A stretch of 64,000 nucleotides of DNA, taken from positions 12,839,118 through 12,903,117 of the forward strand of contig OZ234503.1 in assembly GCA_965153455.1 (NCBI GenBank). Direction: 5' to 3'. A program made the position numbers and the translations under genes. The notes beneath the pieces are model-generated. The model was not told the DNA's origin, did no database searches, and saw only the letters and a program-made list of their open reading frames with translations. Below, one piece after another: positions 38,001-52,000 of the stretch. Numbering within the stretch: position 1 is the first letter of the stretch; each line of letters starts with the position of its first letter. This DNA comes from Sphagnum compactum (Eukaryota > Bryophyta > Sphagnopsida > Sphagnales).

Positions 38001-38456
38001 AAACATACATAAGATTTAAGAATGAGGACGAATGAGAGCATGATCTCCACAATTACATCATACCAAATGGATTCCAACAATTGTTCATGAATGAAGTTTA
38101 TTCCAAATATACAATGGATGAAATGTGATGACATTAATTTACCTAATTTGTTGTATAAAGTGGAGTAAAAATGAATGGTACCTCACATGAATAAGATGAT
38201 GTTCATAGACGACTTTTTTCAATTGATCATAAGGATAAAACTAGTTATAATAGATAAAATCGTGAAGATAAATGAAATTGCGTTCGTGGATGAAATGAAA
38301 TTGAATTGTAACATGTGGATGAAATTGTTATAACATGAAAATTGATTTTATGAATGAAATTCAACAACATAGACAAAATTAGAGATTGATGAAAATAAAC
38401 CATATGATGGATGATGAAAAGTTCCACATGAATGAAATTCTATTTAGTGTGGATGG
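35011..38456. other. spacer, no gene recognised
   Basis: AT-rich sequence with short (AT)n runs. No open frame here shows a recognisable domain. Confidence 0.5.
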
Positions 38457-39940
38457 TTGCAAAATATGTTTAGTGCTCAAGGGTTGAATTTAAGTCTATG
38501 GAAAGAGACTACTCAAACAACAATTCATATATTGAATCGAATTGGTTCAAGAACACATGATAGTACAGTAACTTATGAGCCATGGGAAGGCCATAAGCCC
38601 TATGTGGGTTATTTTCAAACATGTTTTCATACCCAAAAAGTTGAGGAAGAAGCTTGACCCTAAGTTAATGAAAGTTACTTTTGTGAGATATAGTTCTAAT
38701 TTTTAAAGCCTATCAATTACGACATCCAATTGAAAAGCAAATCATTATATGTTGTGATGTTTTGTTATGGGAAGAGGATTTTCCTCATTTGATTAACAAC
38801 ATGCATGAACGCACCGAATTGTTTAATTGTGATTGCAAAAAAAGTTCAAAAAGCAAAGCTTCAAATAATGTAGGAAGTGGTGCAACCATAGGTGCTAGAA
38901 GCTAAGGTGAAATATAAGTAATGCAAAAAATAGACGCGTAACTAGAGGTGCTAAAAGATGGGGTGGAACAACCCACAATGTAACCATAGGTGACAAAAGT
39001 TAAGGGGTAGCAAATGAATCTTCTAATCAATGTCATTATTCAAAATGTTGAATGCAAAGATGAAAGTTCAACACACCAAGTTCAAGGTCCTCACAAGTTT
39101 TGAAAAATATTATGTTAATGAGTTCCATCTTTTATGAATTTCATTGAAATTGTGGACTTGCCTAAAGAGTTTGACACCTACTCATTGAAGTGTTGAAGAA
39201 TGCCCACATTATAAGGAGTGCAAAGTAGCAATGCAAGATGAGTACAAATCTTTGATGCAAAACTACACATGAACTTTGACAAATTTGCCTACGAAGAAAA
39301 AACATGGCCAATGCACATGGGTCTTTCAAATAAAGACCATTGTTCAAGGAGAATTCACAAGATACAAGGCTAAAATTGTAGCCAAAGGCTACTCCCAAAC
39401 ATATGGTGTCAATCATGATGAAAAATTTAATTGGTGATGAAATATGATATTCTATTCAAATTGTTTTGGCAATTGAAGTTGTGGAGGATTTTAACATCAT
39501 CATTCAAGTTGATATAAAGACACATGTGTTTCTTTATGATGATTTGAATGAAGAGATCTAATGTGTCAGCTTGAAAGATTCATTGTTCCAAGAATGAAAA
39601 TTAAAAAGATATGTTTATTACACAAAAATGTATTTGAACTCAATCACGCAAGTTGAGAGTGAAACAAACACTTTGACAATGATTTTCAATCACTTATCAT
39701 CTTTGACTAATTACTCTTAATTTGTGTTTATGCAAGTAAAACACCTCCTTTATTGATTGTTATTATGTTTGTAGAAGATGGGCTTACTTATAATGACAAT
39801 AACACTCAACAAAAAATGATACGATTGATCACATGAAGACAAAGTTCGACATTATCATCATTAATGTAGACATGTATGTTTGACTTTGCATTCACATAGA
39901 TCATATTTAGCAAATGTTATGGATGATCAAGCTTTATACA
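38457..39940 (+). pseudogene. decayed Ty1/copia retrotransposon (pol fragment)
   Basis: 38457-38656 reads TIHILNR, then TYEPWEGHKPYVG, the end of a copia integrase. It continues in another frame as KKLDPKLMKVTFVRYSS near 38645-38700, the conserved region after the integrase core. 39228-39434 reads AMQDEYKSLMQNYTWTL, GQCTWVFQIK and RYKAKIVAKGYSQTYGV, the start of the copia reverse transcriptase. After that come IQVDIKTHVFLYDDLNEEI and further scraps to about 39940. Several frameshifts and stops; no gag, protease or long terminal repeats found. Dead element. Confidence 0.85.
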
Positions 39941-40819
39941 TTAGTTTATATTGAAACAATTTGGTTTTGACAATGCTAACCCAATGTACACTTCATGATG
40001 AACACTTTGATAGATCCAAATATTCATTTCAAACATTAATGAAGTTTTTGAAGAGTCTTTTTCATATGTGTAGGTTGTTGGCTATTTCATGTATGCTCAA
40101 ATTTGTAATGTACTTTGGGTGGGCTTTACAACTCAAAATTTTCCTCCCAACCCACAAGGAAATTATGACTTTTATTGGGTTCTTACAGATTTGACCATGA
40201 ATAACAAAAGTGCATAATTCCTTTTCCTTCCCATCAACTTCTTTTTTTTTTTGCAACTTTTACCTTTTGTTACCCTTTCCTTGCATAAGAACAACTTACA
40301 GTCATTATCATTTTTTAGGGTTGAGTAAAAACATTTAGACTATCCTTTCTTAACCCAACCTAAACCCTACATCTTTTAGTTGTGCACACATGATTTCTTT
40401 TGCATTTGCCCTTTGATCTTTACACTATGTAAAGCCCTCAAAACAAGGTTGCATGGAAATACAAGACCCACCCTCAACTTTCACCCTAAGGTGTGGATCC
40501 CTTATTTCCACACAACCTTGCTCCTCAAGTTTTACCCTATACTATATTTTGTATGGTGCTTGTTACTTGAACATAATTCCCTTCAACTTATTCACTTCAT
40601 TTTGCTTGGTGCCCATGCTCATGATTTGAACATGACATATCAATTCACCTTTTCCCATCACCTTCAAGTGGAGTGTACATGATTTGTCATTGTAGATTTT
40701 CTTTTCTCAAAGTTCTTGTTGTATTTCTTTCCATGTCAGTCTCTTGCTAGGGTTAAACAAGTTATTGTGATCCATTCTTTGTTTCCTTTTGGTTCCCTAT
40801 ACATCCCCTTTTCCCTTGT
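39941..40819. other. spacer and 3' flank of CAD
   Basis: No gene recognised. The part next to 40820 is probably the CAD 3' untranslated region (the gene runs on the minus strand). Confidence 0.5.
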
Positions 40820-43085
40820 CTAGTTCATAGACTCTTTGAGAGAATTTTCAATGTCAATGACAAATCGATAGCGTACATCATTGTTTTGAAGCCGCTTGAG
40901 TGCTTCATTAGCATAATCAATTGGAATAGTCTCAATTATGGGTGTCACACCCTTTTCACCACAAAAATCAAGCATCTCTTGCACCTCCTTCATCCCGGCA
41001 ATCACACTTCCGGTAACTGTCTTCAATCCTACAGATCCAACTATCAAATGGGTAAGAAGACATCCATGTTTGCTTATACATCCTTCAGGTAGTTCCAGTG
41101 TTTTAAGGGTTGCGTACCAAAGGCTCCAACAAATTTGATATGTTAACATTTTGAAAATGATAATCTCTGACACGGAAAATCATGGATTTGTGGGTATGTT
41201 GACCTCTTCACCTACCCATGAACAATAGTGCGGGTGTGAACTTCATCTCGGGGGGTGCAGCAACAACTGCAATTATGCCCTCATACTTCAAAAGTGATAA
41301 GTATGGATCAAGTGGATGAATCCCAGATGCTGTATCCACAATAAAATCTAGGCTCCCTGCAGCAGCCTTCAACATTCCAAACCATTCCTTCAGTCAATTC
41401 CAGAGGTCCACTCATAATGAGAACTGATCATATAACAGACCCAACCTTTCATAGAGTTTGTTGAAAGATTCCACCACTTTTCCCAACAATGCACAACATT
41501 TTGTTCAGTCTGCAATTGTAGATGTGTTTGTTCTATGACTGATGAAAACAAAGCCAAAACGGTAAGATCAAAATTAGACTATCAATTCGATAGCAGCTAG
41601 ATGAAACCAAGAACTCATTACCCAATTTTGAAGTCTGCATCCTAAAATGAACCTAACCTTGAACCCACAAATAAAATTATACATCTTACTTCAAGCACAA
41701 CAAATTTGAGAGCAGTAGAAAGTTAAAGAAACCTTCATGGCAGCTTCCTCTTTGCTAACTATGAAGGCATCAGCTCCAAGAACAGTAAGAGCCTCTTCCT
41801 CCTTAGCTGGTGATGTGCTGAGAACAGTGACACGGAGACAAAATGCTTTGCCAAACTTAACTGCCATGTGGCCGAGCCCACCTAACCCGATTACACCCAA
41901 GCTCTTACCCGATTGATTCATATGGTAGCGCATCAATGGGCTGTACACTGTGATTCCTGCACACAAAAGTGGTGCTACAAATTCTGATGCCAAGGCATCT
42001 GGAATTTTTGCCAAATACCTGAACAGAAATCATTTCCACAAGGATGGAATTTTTGTGATTAAATCCAGCAGAAGTCTGCGTTCCAGGTTTAGTCCTATCC
42101 AAATGACAATCTTTTAGGCACATGCACTGAAGCTGCTTTCCAACATAGTTTCAGATGGAAAATTTCAAGAGAATAACAAGTGCAACAGGAGCAAATGAGA
42201 GAGGACACAGCATCCCTCTCACCTTTGATGAGTCACCATGGCATTAGAGAAGCCTCCTTTGGTGATGGAACCATTGAAGTCAATGTCGTTATATGTGCGA
42301 ATCATGTGCTTCACACAATAGTTTTCCATGTTCTTGTTGCAGTATTCACAGTCTTGGCAAGAGTAGCATATAGGCCCAACGCCTACACGATCACCTACTT
42401 CAAAGTTCTTGACATTGTCACCGACTGCTGTGACGACGTCTACAACTTCATGCCTAAAATTGCAACACAGATTTGACATGAGTATCTTGGTTTAATGTCC
42501 ATAAGCTGGTCATCATCATCACACCCAGGATAATATATGCCAACAACCTTATACCTACAATCATCAATCACAGGATCACTTTTGCAGTCTCAGACAAACT
42601 CAGGCAGCATGGATGCACATGAGAGGAACATGCAGCAAGATGAGTAAAACTTGAGATTGATAAATTCCAAAAACCAAACAATTGCAAAATATAGTGGAAG
42701 GGAATGTAGAGTTTGGAACATGTATACCCAGGGACAATAGGGTACTTGGTTGTGCCCCTTTTGTTGAACACATGGTGGAGCTCTGAATGGCACACCCCAC
42801 AGTGGGTAATCCGGAAAGTTACGTCATCTGGCCCTGGAATCCTGTTGCAACAGACAGAAGAGACTTGAGTCTTCAGTCATGATGAGAGTCTCTTCACAGA
42901 CATGGAAAATCTTTGACACAGCAGCCAAGCTGAACCAAACAAGAAGAAGCATCGAGAGAGAGAGAGAGAGCCCAAAAAGTTCCCAACCTACGCTTGAATT
43001 TGATGGGCACCAACAGCCCTTTCTCATCATGTGCTCCATATCCTATGCAATCCATTAGGTCCTCTGCAGATAATTTCCCCCACAT
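40820..43085 (-). CDS. CAD: cinnamyl-alcohol dehydrogenase (CAD family)
   Basis: Zinc- and NADPH-dependent medium-chain dehydrogenase that reduces hydroxycinnamaldehydes to monolignol-type alcohols. Exons on the minus strand: 42988-43085, 42728-42841, 42223-42453, 41733-42018, 41216-41366, 40820-41028, which is 1089 bases, 362 residues plus TAG, the normal family size. Catalytic-zinc ligands are present: Cys50 ([11 protein letters not shown]), His72 and Glu73 (PGHE) and Cys167 (PLLCAG). So is the structural-zinc set Cys103, Cys106, Cys109, Cys117. The nucleotide-binding GLGGLG is at 192-197, followed by [12 protein letters not shown], whose Ser and Lys mark NADPH preference in CADs. The C-terminus reads [15 protein letters not shown]. 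All splice sites are GT/AG and in phase, so the gene looks intact. Substrate is inferred from the family only; in non-lignified plants, such enzymes may serve other phenolic or aliphatic alcohols. Confidence 0.96.
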
Positions 43086-43717
43086 CCAAAGCGTATTACC
43101 GAGTTGAGCTTCTTCTCTCTACAATTTTAAGCATGTTTGTCACAAATATGGACCTGAGCTGAAAATTTGCAGTTCTCAAATTTAAGGCAATCCAAGGAAG
43201 GAAAATAGAGATGGAAACACCCAAAAGAGATCCATCTATATATCTATTTATCAACTCTTGTGTTTTTCTTCTGTTTTGAATGTTGTATCAATCCATTGAA
43301 ACCAATTTTCTGACATGTTTCTGCACTACTAAACCTCAACATTCTTCCTCATGCTCTCTCTCGGACTCAAACCCAATTGATTTCAAGCAGCCAGTTGGGT
43401 TGACACACAGCACACAACAGACGGAATAATTCCGAAACTTGGAAATTATCTCTGCAACCAATGCCACAGCTTCTGAGTCCCCAAAAATCATTTAAAATAA
43501 TAAAAAAAACCCACCTCCAATTTTATATTTGCCGAGCACAACAGAAGGCCGTCGAGAGAGATAGAGAGAAAGGAGGGGGGGGGGGGGGGGGGGGGGGACC
43601 CAGATACAGAGAGAGTTTAGAAAGAGATTATGAATCCGCAACTGCTGCCAGCTCTAGATTGCCATGCTATTGACAAAGCTCGAAAGATCACAAAAAGATC
43701 ACAACTCTCAGAAACCA

Positions 43718-43751
<34 letters not shown>

Positions 43752-45254
43752 CATTGTATACTTGCCCGCAATACTAGTTGAGGTGCAATGCGATTTGGAA
43801 AGCTCTTGGTCTCTTTCATTTTTTTGAAAGAAAGACAAAATTGCAGGAATCTTGTACAACATTTGTTTTTGAACATTAGCTGCTGGTGGCAGACATGTGA
43901 GAGAGTAGGTCGAAGAAAGAAAGATCCCAACAACAACAACAATTCAAAGAAGCGTTTACCGTTTCCTCTGCACTTTGTCGATTCACTTTCTGAAATCTCT
44001 TTGGTCTTTTTTTGTTTCACGAAGCTTCTCAAGCAAGGAAACGTTAGAAGAATTTTACCCTCTTTTTTTTGGGTGGGCGGGGGGGGGTGTGACAAAACAC
44101 ACATAATATCATACCCACTACAAATGTTTGGATTTGGGGACGCTTTTTTCTCAATTTAGTACTTACCTTTTTGGGGTTCTAAGAAACATGAGTTTGTTCG
44201 TTGAGGGAAGAAGGAGAAGATGTGTTAAAATGTGTTTCAAGCTACATCACGAAGCATACAACAACTTATTTTTATCAAGTGAAGATGTTTTTAAAGGTCA
44301 TAAACACACACTTATATCTAAAAAGTTGAACTTGCACACTTTTGATTTCCTCTGACTCAAAGGGTGATGTGTGATAATAAAAAGGTGCAAGTGACCAATA
44401 GGAAGCAGGTCCTAGCCGGTGGGAATTCATGCAAATTCATATGCATACGCCCATGTATAGGCCAGTTCCGAAAACTTGATAACCGACCATTCTCATGGCG
44501 CAAATTCATGCAAAATTCAAGCATATGTGAGTTACCAGTCTGGGCTGGACGGTTATCAAAACTGGAAATTGATGGCCAACCGTTCTCATGGCCATCCTAA
44601 AAACAACCATGATTGGTTGCAATACGTAGCCATGGTTCTCAAAACACTCCAAAGACAATTTGGTTCCAAAACATATCCTTGGTTCTTAAAACCCTAAAAA
44701 ATGATTTTTGGCTCCAATATATAACCATGGGTCTTAAACTCCCCCCCCCCCCCCCACCAAACAATTGGTTCCAGATATAACCATGGGTCTTAAACTTCTG
44801 AGAACCGATTGTGACGTATAAACTTTGGCCTAGTTTTCATGAATTCTTCCAGTCTAATACTTACCCGGGTCTTTCTTTTCCTTTTTTTTCTTTTTCTTTC
44901 CTCAAATTTGTGATGTAGTTGAATTGGCAATCGTCGGGAAAAGGATTTAGTCAAATCTGGTTATAAACAAAATTATGGAAAAAAAACAGAGAATTTATGT
45001 ATTCTTCTACATTTCTGGCTATCTACTCAAAGGAACTTCATGTAGAATGTGGCTGTTTTTCTGGCAACCAGAAAACTCAAGAAAAAAAAAAAAAATTTTA
45101 AAAACCCCATTTTTTCATCAGTTTGGGAAAAAAGGCAAAAAAAAAAAAAAAAAAAAAGCCAATTGATGAGAATTCACCCCTCAAAAAAATGATGATTTTA
45201 GGACTTTTAGGGCACAGGTAAGTATCTCCTTTTCTTCTTCTTTTTCAATTCTTT
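43086..45254. other. CAD upstream region and spacer
   Basis: Upstream of the minus-strand CAD gene. It holds a G23 tract (43575-43597), (CA)n at about 43718-43749, and a loose repeat region at 44400-44800 (ATAACCATGGGTCTTAAACT twice, CCATTCTCATGG-type motifs, a C-tract near 44740-44755). A-rich tracts are at 45080-45160. No gene recognised. Confidence 0.5.
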
Positions 45255-45255
45255 T

Positions 45256-45527
45256 GTTGGCTTTGCCTACCAAGGCAAGGATATTGTGTTTAGACTCATT
45301 ATAGAGTATAGTAGCTTAAGGGATTTTTATAGGCCCCTACTAGGTAATAAATAATAGGTCTATTTATTTTTTTATGAGGCTTTTTGAAACATGATATTTT
45401 GGCTTGTGTTCAAACTTGATATTAGATAATAGAGTTATAATATCTTGAAAGGATTTTGGTTTCTTTTAGAGGATTTTGAGAAGATTATGTTTTTGCATGG
45501 TGAAATATTTGAGTTTTCATAATTCTT
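45256..45527. repeat. dispersed direct repeat, copy 1
   Basis: Begins TGTTGGCTTTGCCTAC and ends near GAAATATTTGAGT...CATAATTCTT. It matches 48780-49049 along its length with scattered substitutions and small indels. It could be one of two long terminal repeats of a short non-coding retroelement, or simply a dispersed repeat. Confidence 0.75.
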
Positions 45528-48500
45528 GTATGGTATGTTGTTGCAACATTATCACATTTTTTTGCTGTAGTTGGCATTGAAAGGTAAACATCTCTTTGCA
45601 TTGTCGTTTTATTGGATCAAGTTTTTTTTTTCATTATGTATGTGCAAGTGCAAAGCTTCATAGCTTCATGGCATTTCATTGCACCTTTGCCATGTTTCAC
45701 CATAGTTGGCACTAAGAGGTAAAGTATCTCCTTGCATTATTTTTCCTTTCATTCTTCTACTAGAACTTTGCATCAAATCTTCTTTTTTTTTCCTCCATTT
45801 TGGGTTACAACATCACATGAGGAGGCATTGTTCAAGTGTATCCTTCCTAAAATGCTTATACAAACCTAGTATGGAATCAAAAGTGCATGGGGATTTGCAT
45901 CCCTCAATGGCTAGTAAATAAAAAACAACAAATGAAAACTTATCTATTGGGGATTTATTTGGTAGTTAGTCCATGATGATAGAATAATGGACAACTAATT
46001 TGCTACTAATTGGGTGTTGGTGGAAAAGATTGTGTGAAGAGGTCATTTCGCTTTTATTCGAAAAGGCATGCAAAAAATATAAGATGTTGTTTATTGAATT
46101 TTATTTTTAAAAAAATTATTTCAATGTAAATATCATGCTTATAATTCGTTATGAAAATATATTTATAATATAATTAATATATTATAAAATATATTTCATT
46201 ATTACATAAAAAATTTAAAAATATCATTTTATTTCAAGTGATTCCTAAAATATACAAGTCGTGACCTCCCTAAGGGAAATTGGGATAATGTAGGAAAAGC
46301 ATAGACCTTTGTGGCTTATGGGTTTGGGGGAATCTTGCAAGGTTTTTCATTCCTCATTTTAAGTAATGTAGGTTTCTCTTTAATACTTTTCTTTTTGCAA
46401 GTAGTTTAATTTAATTTAATTTATTTGATGTAAAATATTGTGGTTTTCAATGTTCTTAGTTAGTTTTTATTGTTTAATTAAAACATCAAAGCCACTAGAC
46501 AATAACTATAATAGAACCAAGGAGGGCAATTGTCTGGAAGAACTTGGCACAACTTCAAAACAATCATTAATTAGTCCTTTGGATTAGTTCAATATAAAGG
46601 TACCAAGGGGAAAACCTTCTTGCCTTCACAATGACTTACTACAAATTTTAGTTTGCTTTTGTTTTCATTCATTTTGGTTTTTTCCTTTTGAAGGCAACCT
46701 TGCCTTCCTCTAAAATTGTGTTTCTCTTGTGTTTTTCATTTTTGTTACTCGGCAACCTTCACTAAGAATATTCTAGGGTTGTCGCATCCATGGTATTACA
46801 TTAGGCGACCACGCTACATATCTTATTCCCAAAAACTTTGGTTGGGGAGGGTTGTGTTGGATTTAAATATTGAGATTTGAAGTTTTAATTTAGGAAATGA
46901 TTAAAATCATATTTTTCAATGTTGACGATAATGGTTTATGTCTTTGAAAAATCTATATTGTGGACGGTTGTGAGATGTTGAAAGTGGAGGGTTTATGCAA
47001 AAGGGGGTTTGAATTTTGCCTTATGATTATCCCAAAAGAATTTTTAAATTATTAGTTGGTGTGAATTTATTTTTTATTTCAAACTAGCTTTAAAATCTTC
47101 GCACAATAATCAATCCTTATTTTTGAGTAACCAACCACATAATGATGTATTATCTCTCTTAAGTTCTACCATATTGATGTCCAACTTAAGATCCATTTCA
47201 GATCTCTAGCTAGGTATTATACAAGCATGGCTTCCCATATCTTGCATCTCTCCTCATAATCATTTGGTGCATAGAGATTAAAAATCCTCACATTGCCATA
47301 TGGGGCTCCTTAAATAATCAAATCCATTACACCATGTTGCCTACAAAAATGGTGATTCGGTAATCATATTGACAACTTGACTACTCTACTACGGTGCATA
47401 TGCCTCCATGTCTAACCTCACCTATTTGGTTGGTGGAGTTGTAGCCTACAACTCAATTAACCCTAGCTTGAAACCCCATTAGATGTGACAAGTCTTGGAA
47501 TTTATAACCTTTGAGCTTATTATGTTCTTGTAGCATAATAATGTGTGCTTTTGATTTAAGACCTTAATATTTTAAAAGTGTGTATCAACTATTTGGGATT
47601 CATTGAGACCTTTAATGTTGTATGTTAGTAGGTTTAACAATTCATGATCCACAATTCAATAGATCAAAGGCTTGATGTTTCGAGTCCTTCCTTCATGATA
47701 TTCCATTTCAACTATTGGGAAAGCCCCCACAACATGAAGTCTATTCCAATGTTAGTCTTGTTGGCCTTACTTGCATAATGAGTGGACAACAACATTCAAA
47801 CCCCATTTGTTATTCTTTACTTGGGATCGGAAACCATTTATCTAAACTAACCCTAACCCTCCCTCAACTATCAAACCAACTATTGCTCTGAAATTCCCCC
47901 AATAGAAGCTTTTGTGAGAGCAACATTTAAATCTACATACTAAGCTTAGAGCAATAATTGATTAGCAAACACATCTAAAAAAACATTGTTGCATTTGCAA
48001 GCATTATAACAAATGGCAATGCCACTCCACCCAATGTTCCATCATCCCCTCGTCAATTGCATTTTGATTGATTTAAGTTTTAACCCTAAAAACCCCATTG
48101 GGGCAAACCTAGGTAGAATGAAAATCCTTTGTGATTTACGAATTCACAAGATTTACCTCACACATGTGTAATGAATCAAGGGCTATTGATTTCCAAAAAC
48201 CCGTATTTTGTGATAGGGCAATAACTACCTTTTCAAGAATGAACTCAAGTGTCTTGAAATTTATGTCAATTTGTTTTCTAAAATCATCTTATGTGCAGGT
48301 GATGTGATATTGTTTATTTTTCATTTGACATGTAATCAAATATGAATATTAATCAATTATGAATTCTAACATTAATTAACGAAGAAAGGATAACATGACA
48401 ATAGATTGGTGTGAAATTGACATCATATTTACATAAAACATAATAATAATTGTTTAGTTCATGGTCCCAAGTCCTCATTGATGGAGAAGGCAGATTTGTG

Positions 48501-48778
48501 TGTTATATCATATACCATATCATGTACCCAATGTGTTTTTGGTGAATTTAATGGCCCCACCTTGGACCTTCACATTACAATTTTATTTTATTTTTAAATT
48601 TGATGATAAATTGAAATACCATAGTACCCAAATTTGGGGTTCTCCCTTGTGGTTTCCTTAACTGACAATTTATAGAAAATTCAGCATTTAAAAAAATAAT
48701 TTAATTATCTCCAAACCTAGTAGTTCAAATGATATGCATACAACCGTGTTGGTAATATGAAGGAGAGAACTAACTATT
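45528..48778. other. sequence between the two direct repeats
   Basis: AT-rich with no retroviral-type protein. It includes a local duplication of TAGTTGGCA..AGGTAAA..ATCTC.TTGCAT at about 45570-45605 and 45700-45740. Confidence 0.45.
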
Positions 48779-48779
48779 T

Positions 48780-49049
48780 GTTGGCCTTGCCTACGGAGGC
48801 AAGGATATTGTGTTTAGATTCATTATAGAGTATACTAGTAGCTTAAGGGATTTTGGCCCATACTAGGTAATAATAATAATAGGTCTTTTTCTATATGAGG
48901 ATTTTTGAAAGATGATATTTTGGCTTGTGTTGAAATTTGAGATTAGTTACGGAGTTATAACTTCTTGATGGATTTTGGTTTCTTTTAGAAGGATTTTTTG
49001 AAGATTATAATTTTTGCATGGTGAAATATTTGAGTCTCCATAATTCTTC
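48780..49049. repeat. dispersed direct repeat, copy 2
   Basis: Same orientation and same start (TGTTGGCCTTGCCTAC) as copy 1 at 45256, about 3.5 kb away. Shared blocks include AAGGATATTGTGTTTAGA, TTCATTATAGAGTATA, GATGATATTTTGGCTTGTGT and TGCATGGTGAAATATTTGAG. Confidence 0.75.
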
Positions 49050-52000
49050 TTTTGCCTTAAGATACTTTCCTAAATTGTGGGTTGGGAATTACTCGAGGCT
49101 GAGTCTAACATTTTATTTTATTTTCAAAAAATTAAATATGAAATTATTGAATTGTCCATGATTTATTTATGATATTGTCACATGAGTTAGTGAAATTATT
49201 CAGAAGTGTAGCTTACGATAATTATGATGATTTTCAACATGTCGACTTTAAATTTTCACAACAATTTGTTTCACTATTTTGAGGATTATTTAGTGACAAA
49301 ACTGACCTTAGGGTAAGATATATAACATAGCCATGATTCTATTTTATGATAGAGTTAACTACTATGCCCATCACCAAGCACAGGACCGGTGATCAATCAA
49401 GGCAAAAGTTCTGACCTAGGCCGATCAATGCACATTGATTACACTAGTCAGCCTCCCTTTTGCACCCTATAACCGAATGGGTGATGATGACCGAAATATT
49501 TGTTCAGTTTTTTCGAAAAAACCCACAACATGCCAATCCTCAACAGGTATAAAGGAAATGGATCAACAATTTGTAGATTATAGTGCATGCATTAGGGATT
49601 TTTTTTTCAGAAGTTGGGTGTTTCTTTATTTTTATTTATAAATTGAAAGAAAAAGGAGAAATAATTTTAATTTTGTATCACATATGATAATTGCATTAAA
49701 AAAATCAAGAAATGCACAAAATGTTTAGAAAGAAAGCTCGTGAGAGTAAACATAGGTGCATGAAGGTTGTTGATACAAAAAGAAGATCCACTAACTTATT
49801 TGTATGTGCCACTTGCTTAAGTATATCTCATCCAAATTTTAAAATTTTCAATTCAAATTTAATTGCAAATTAGTTGTTGAATCATAGATAAATATATAGT
49901 TGAAAGTTAGCAATGGCAAAAGAGTTGCTTTTAATGACCTCATGGATGACATGACAATGGGTGTGTTAATTTGAATTTTCGATGGTGGCAATGTGTAAAT
50001 GTGACATGATTGTACAATTTAGGGTCATATATGCTTGTTGCACCATGGTTACATGCAACAACTTTTGTGCAATTTGCAAATAAAGTTGTATAAACTTGTA
50101 TATACGGTGTGTATTTTCATTATAGAGGTGTGTCGTGTGCAACTACTATGTGATTATAATAATAGAACTTTGTGAATTTCAATCATGACATTTTATTCAT
50201 AAAGGTATTATTGTATTTATTTGAAAATATTGAAATTTAGTTGCACATTAGTTGTGAAAAACACATAGTCGCATAACAATAAGGTTTTTGTGAACGTGAT
50301 TTATTATAGTGTAATTATTAACATCATTTCCAATTTCTATAGTTTCAACTATGGTTATTATGTTTAATAATTTTATGATAGAAAACTTGTGTTCTCTTTA
50401 TTGTTGATGATCGTTGAAATTGCTTTCTCTACAATGCAATTGTTTTTGTTTTCCTTTTTGTTAGGTGGTGTTGTTAAACGTCACTAGGTTTGGTCTTGAT
50501 ATCCATGACCTTAGGGTTAAATGATCAAATTTTTTAATCTTAAAACTTGACTTGATGTTTTGTTTGGACAATGAATAGTCTAAAGCTTTGTCTACCCACT
50601 TATCTATTGTAATCTGGTATGGTTTATGTGATTATTTAAAATCATAGCCCTATTTTAAAAAAAAATTAAATTGTTGTTTTAAAAGTTTTTGAAAAAATAT
50701 ATATCTAAGAGTTCTAGAGCATGTGAAGTGTGTGAAGGCAATGTGACAAAATCTAACCCAAACTTTTTGTGCTTCATGTATTGCTTTTACTTTGTAACAT
50801 GTGAACCATGCTCACCGAGAATCAATAAAGAATGATTGGATTGAAAGGTCCCACTTTGGAATAGAACTCTTTCAAAAAACAAGTATTTTTTTTAATAAAA
50901 AAGTGTTTTTCCATGCTTTTTTTGCACGACCGTGTATATCCTTAGTTTGCAATTTTTGATGTAATCACTAGTAGTCTTTCATCACACAATCCTTCACCCC
51001 TTAACTATTTGGAAGGCTAAAAAAAACTCACACTGCACTTCGTTAACAACACAATTCATAATCATCCATTCCCTGAACTTGAACTTGAGGATGATGCTAT
51101 AAATATGGGCCCCTACAATTGCCTACTATTAGCCTTGATAATTATCAAGTAAAAGATGAAATGTAAAATTCAAGCATTAAGACCCCAAATATAAACAAAA
51201 TGAAAGAAGAAAAACCAAATTAAAAACATCTACAATCCTACTAATGTAGTGTTAATTTCCTCCACAACAACAAATTAGCCCCCAAGCTCACTAAGAAAGA
51301 ATTTCTTTTCAAAAAACAAGCAAAGAGACACAAAATACGAAAGGATTTGAGGGTACTTGCAATCCCCGGATTACCACAATGAATTCTCTTTGATTGTCTT
51401 AAGGTGGCAAAGTGCCCCTTTTATCTCTCCTCTCTTTGGTCTCTTAAAGAACTACCATTACACACACAAAATACCAAATCACACACACAATTGTGTCTCT
51501 CAGGATTTTCCACACCAAGCACACATCTCCTCCTTGTTGCATCAGAGTCTCCCGAGTACAAGCCATCACACACACATATGAATAGTGTTGGCTGCATGTT
51601 GAAAAAGCCAAACACAACAGGGTCCACATTGAATTCTGGTTGCTGCAAGTGGTCACTAAGTACCTCCCTTTCACACTGTTGAGGGATTCAATCACCGACA
51701 TCTCTTCGGTGATGGGCATGCTTTACCTTAGTTGAGGCTTTTGATCATTATTGCCAAGGTGATTCAAGGTTTTGTGTGCTTGAGCATTGAGTTGCAGGAG
51801 CTTGCTATATGGACCTCTTTACTCTAGATTTGAAGGCCCACGACCAAGATATTCAGAAAGCCCTTGAGCCTCATTCAAAAGACATCCCATGAAAATTCAA
51901 CAATCTAGTGTAAAGAGGTCCTACAACTTCTTTTGTGCACTGCAGTTGTCAAGTGTAGGATGAGAGCAGGTCTACCCACATTGTCTGTTTGGGGCCTCTA

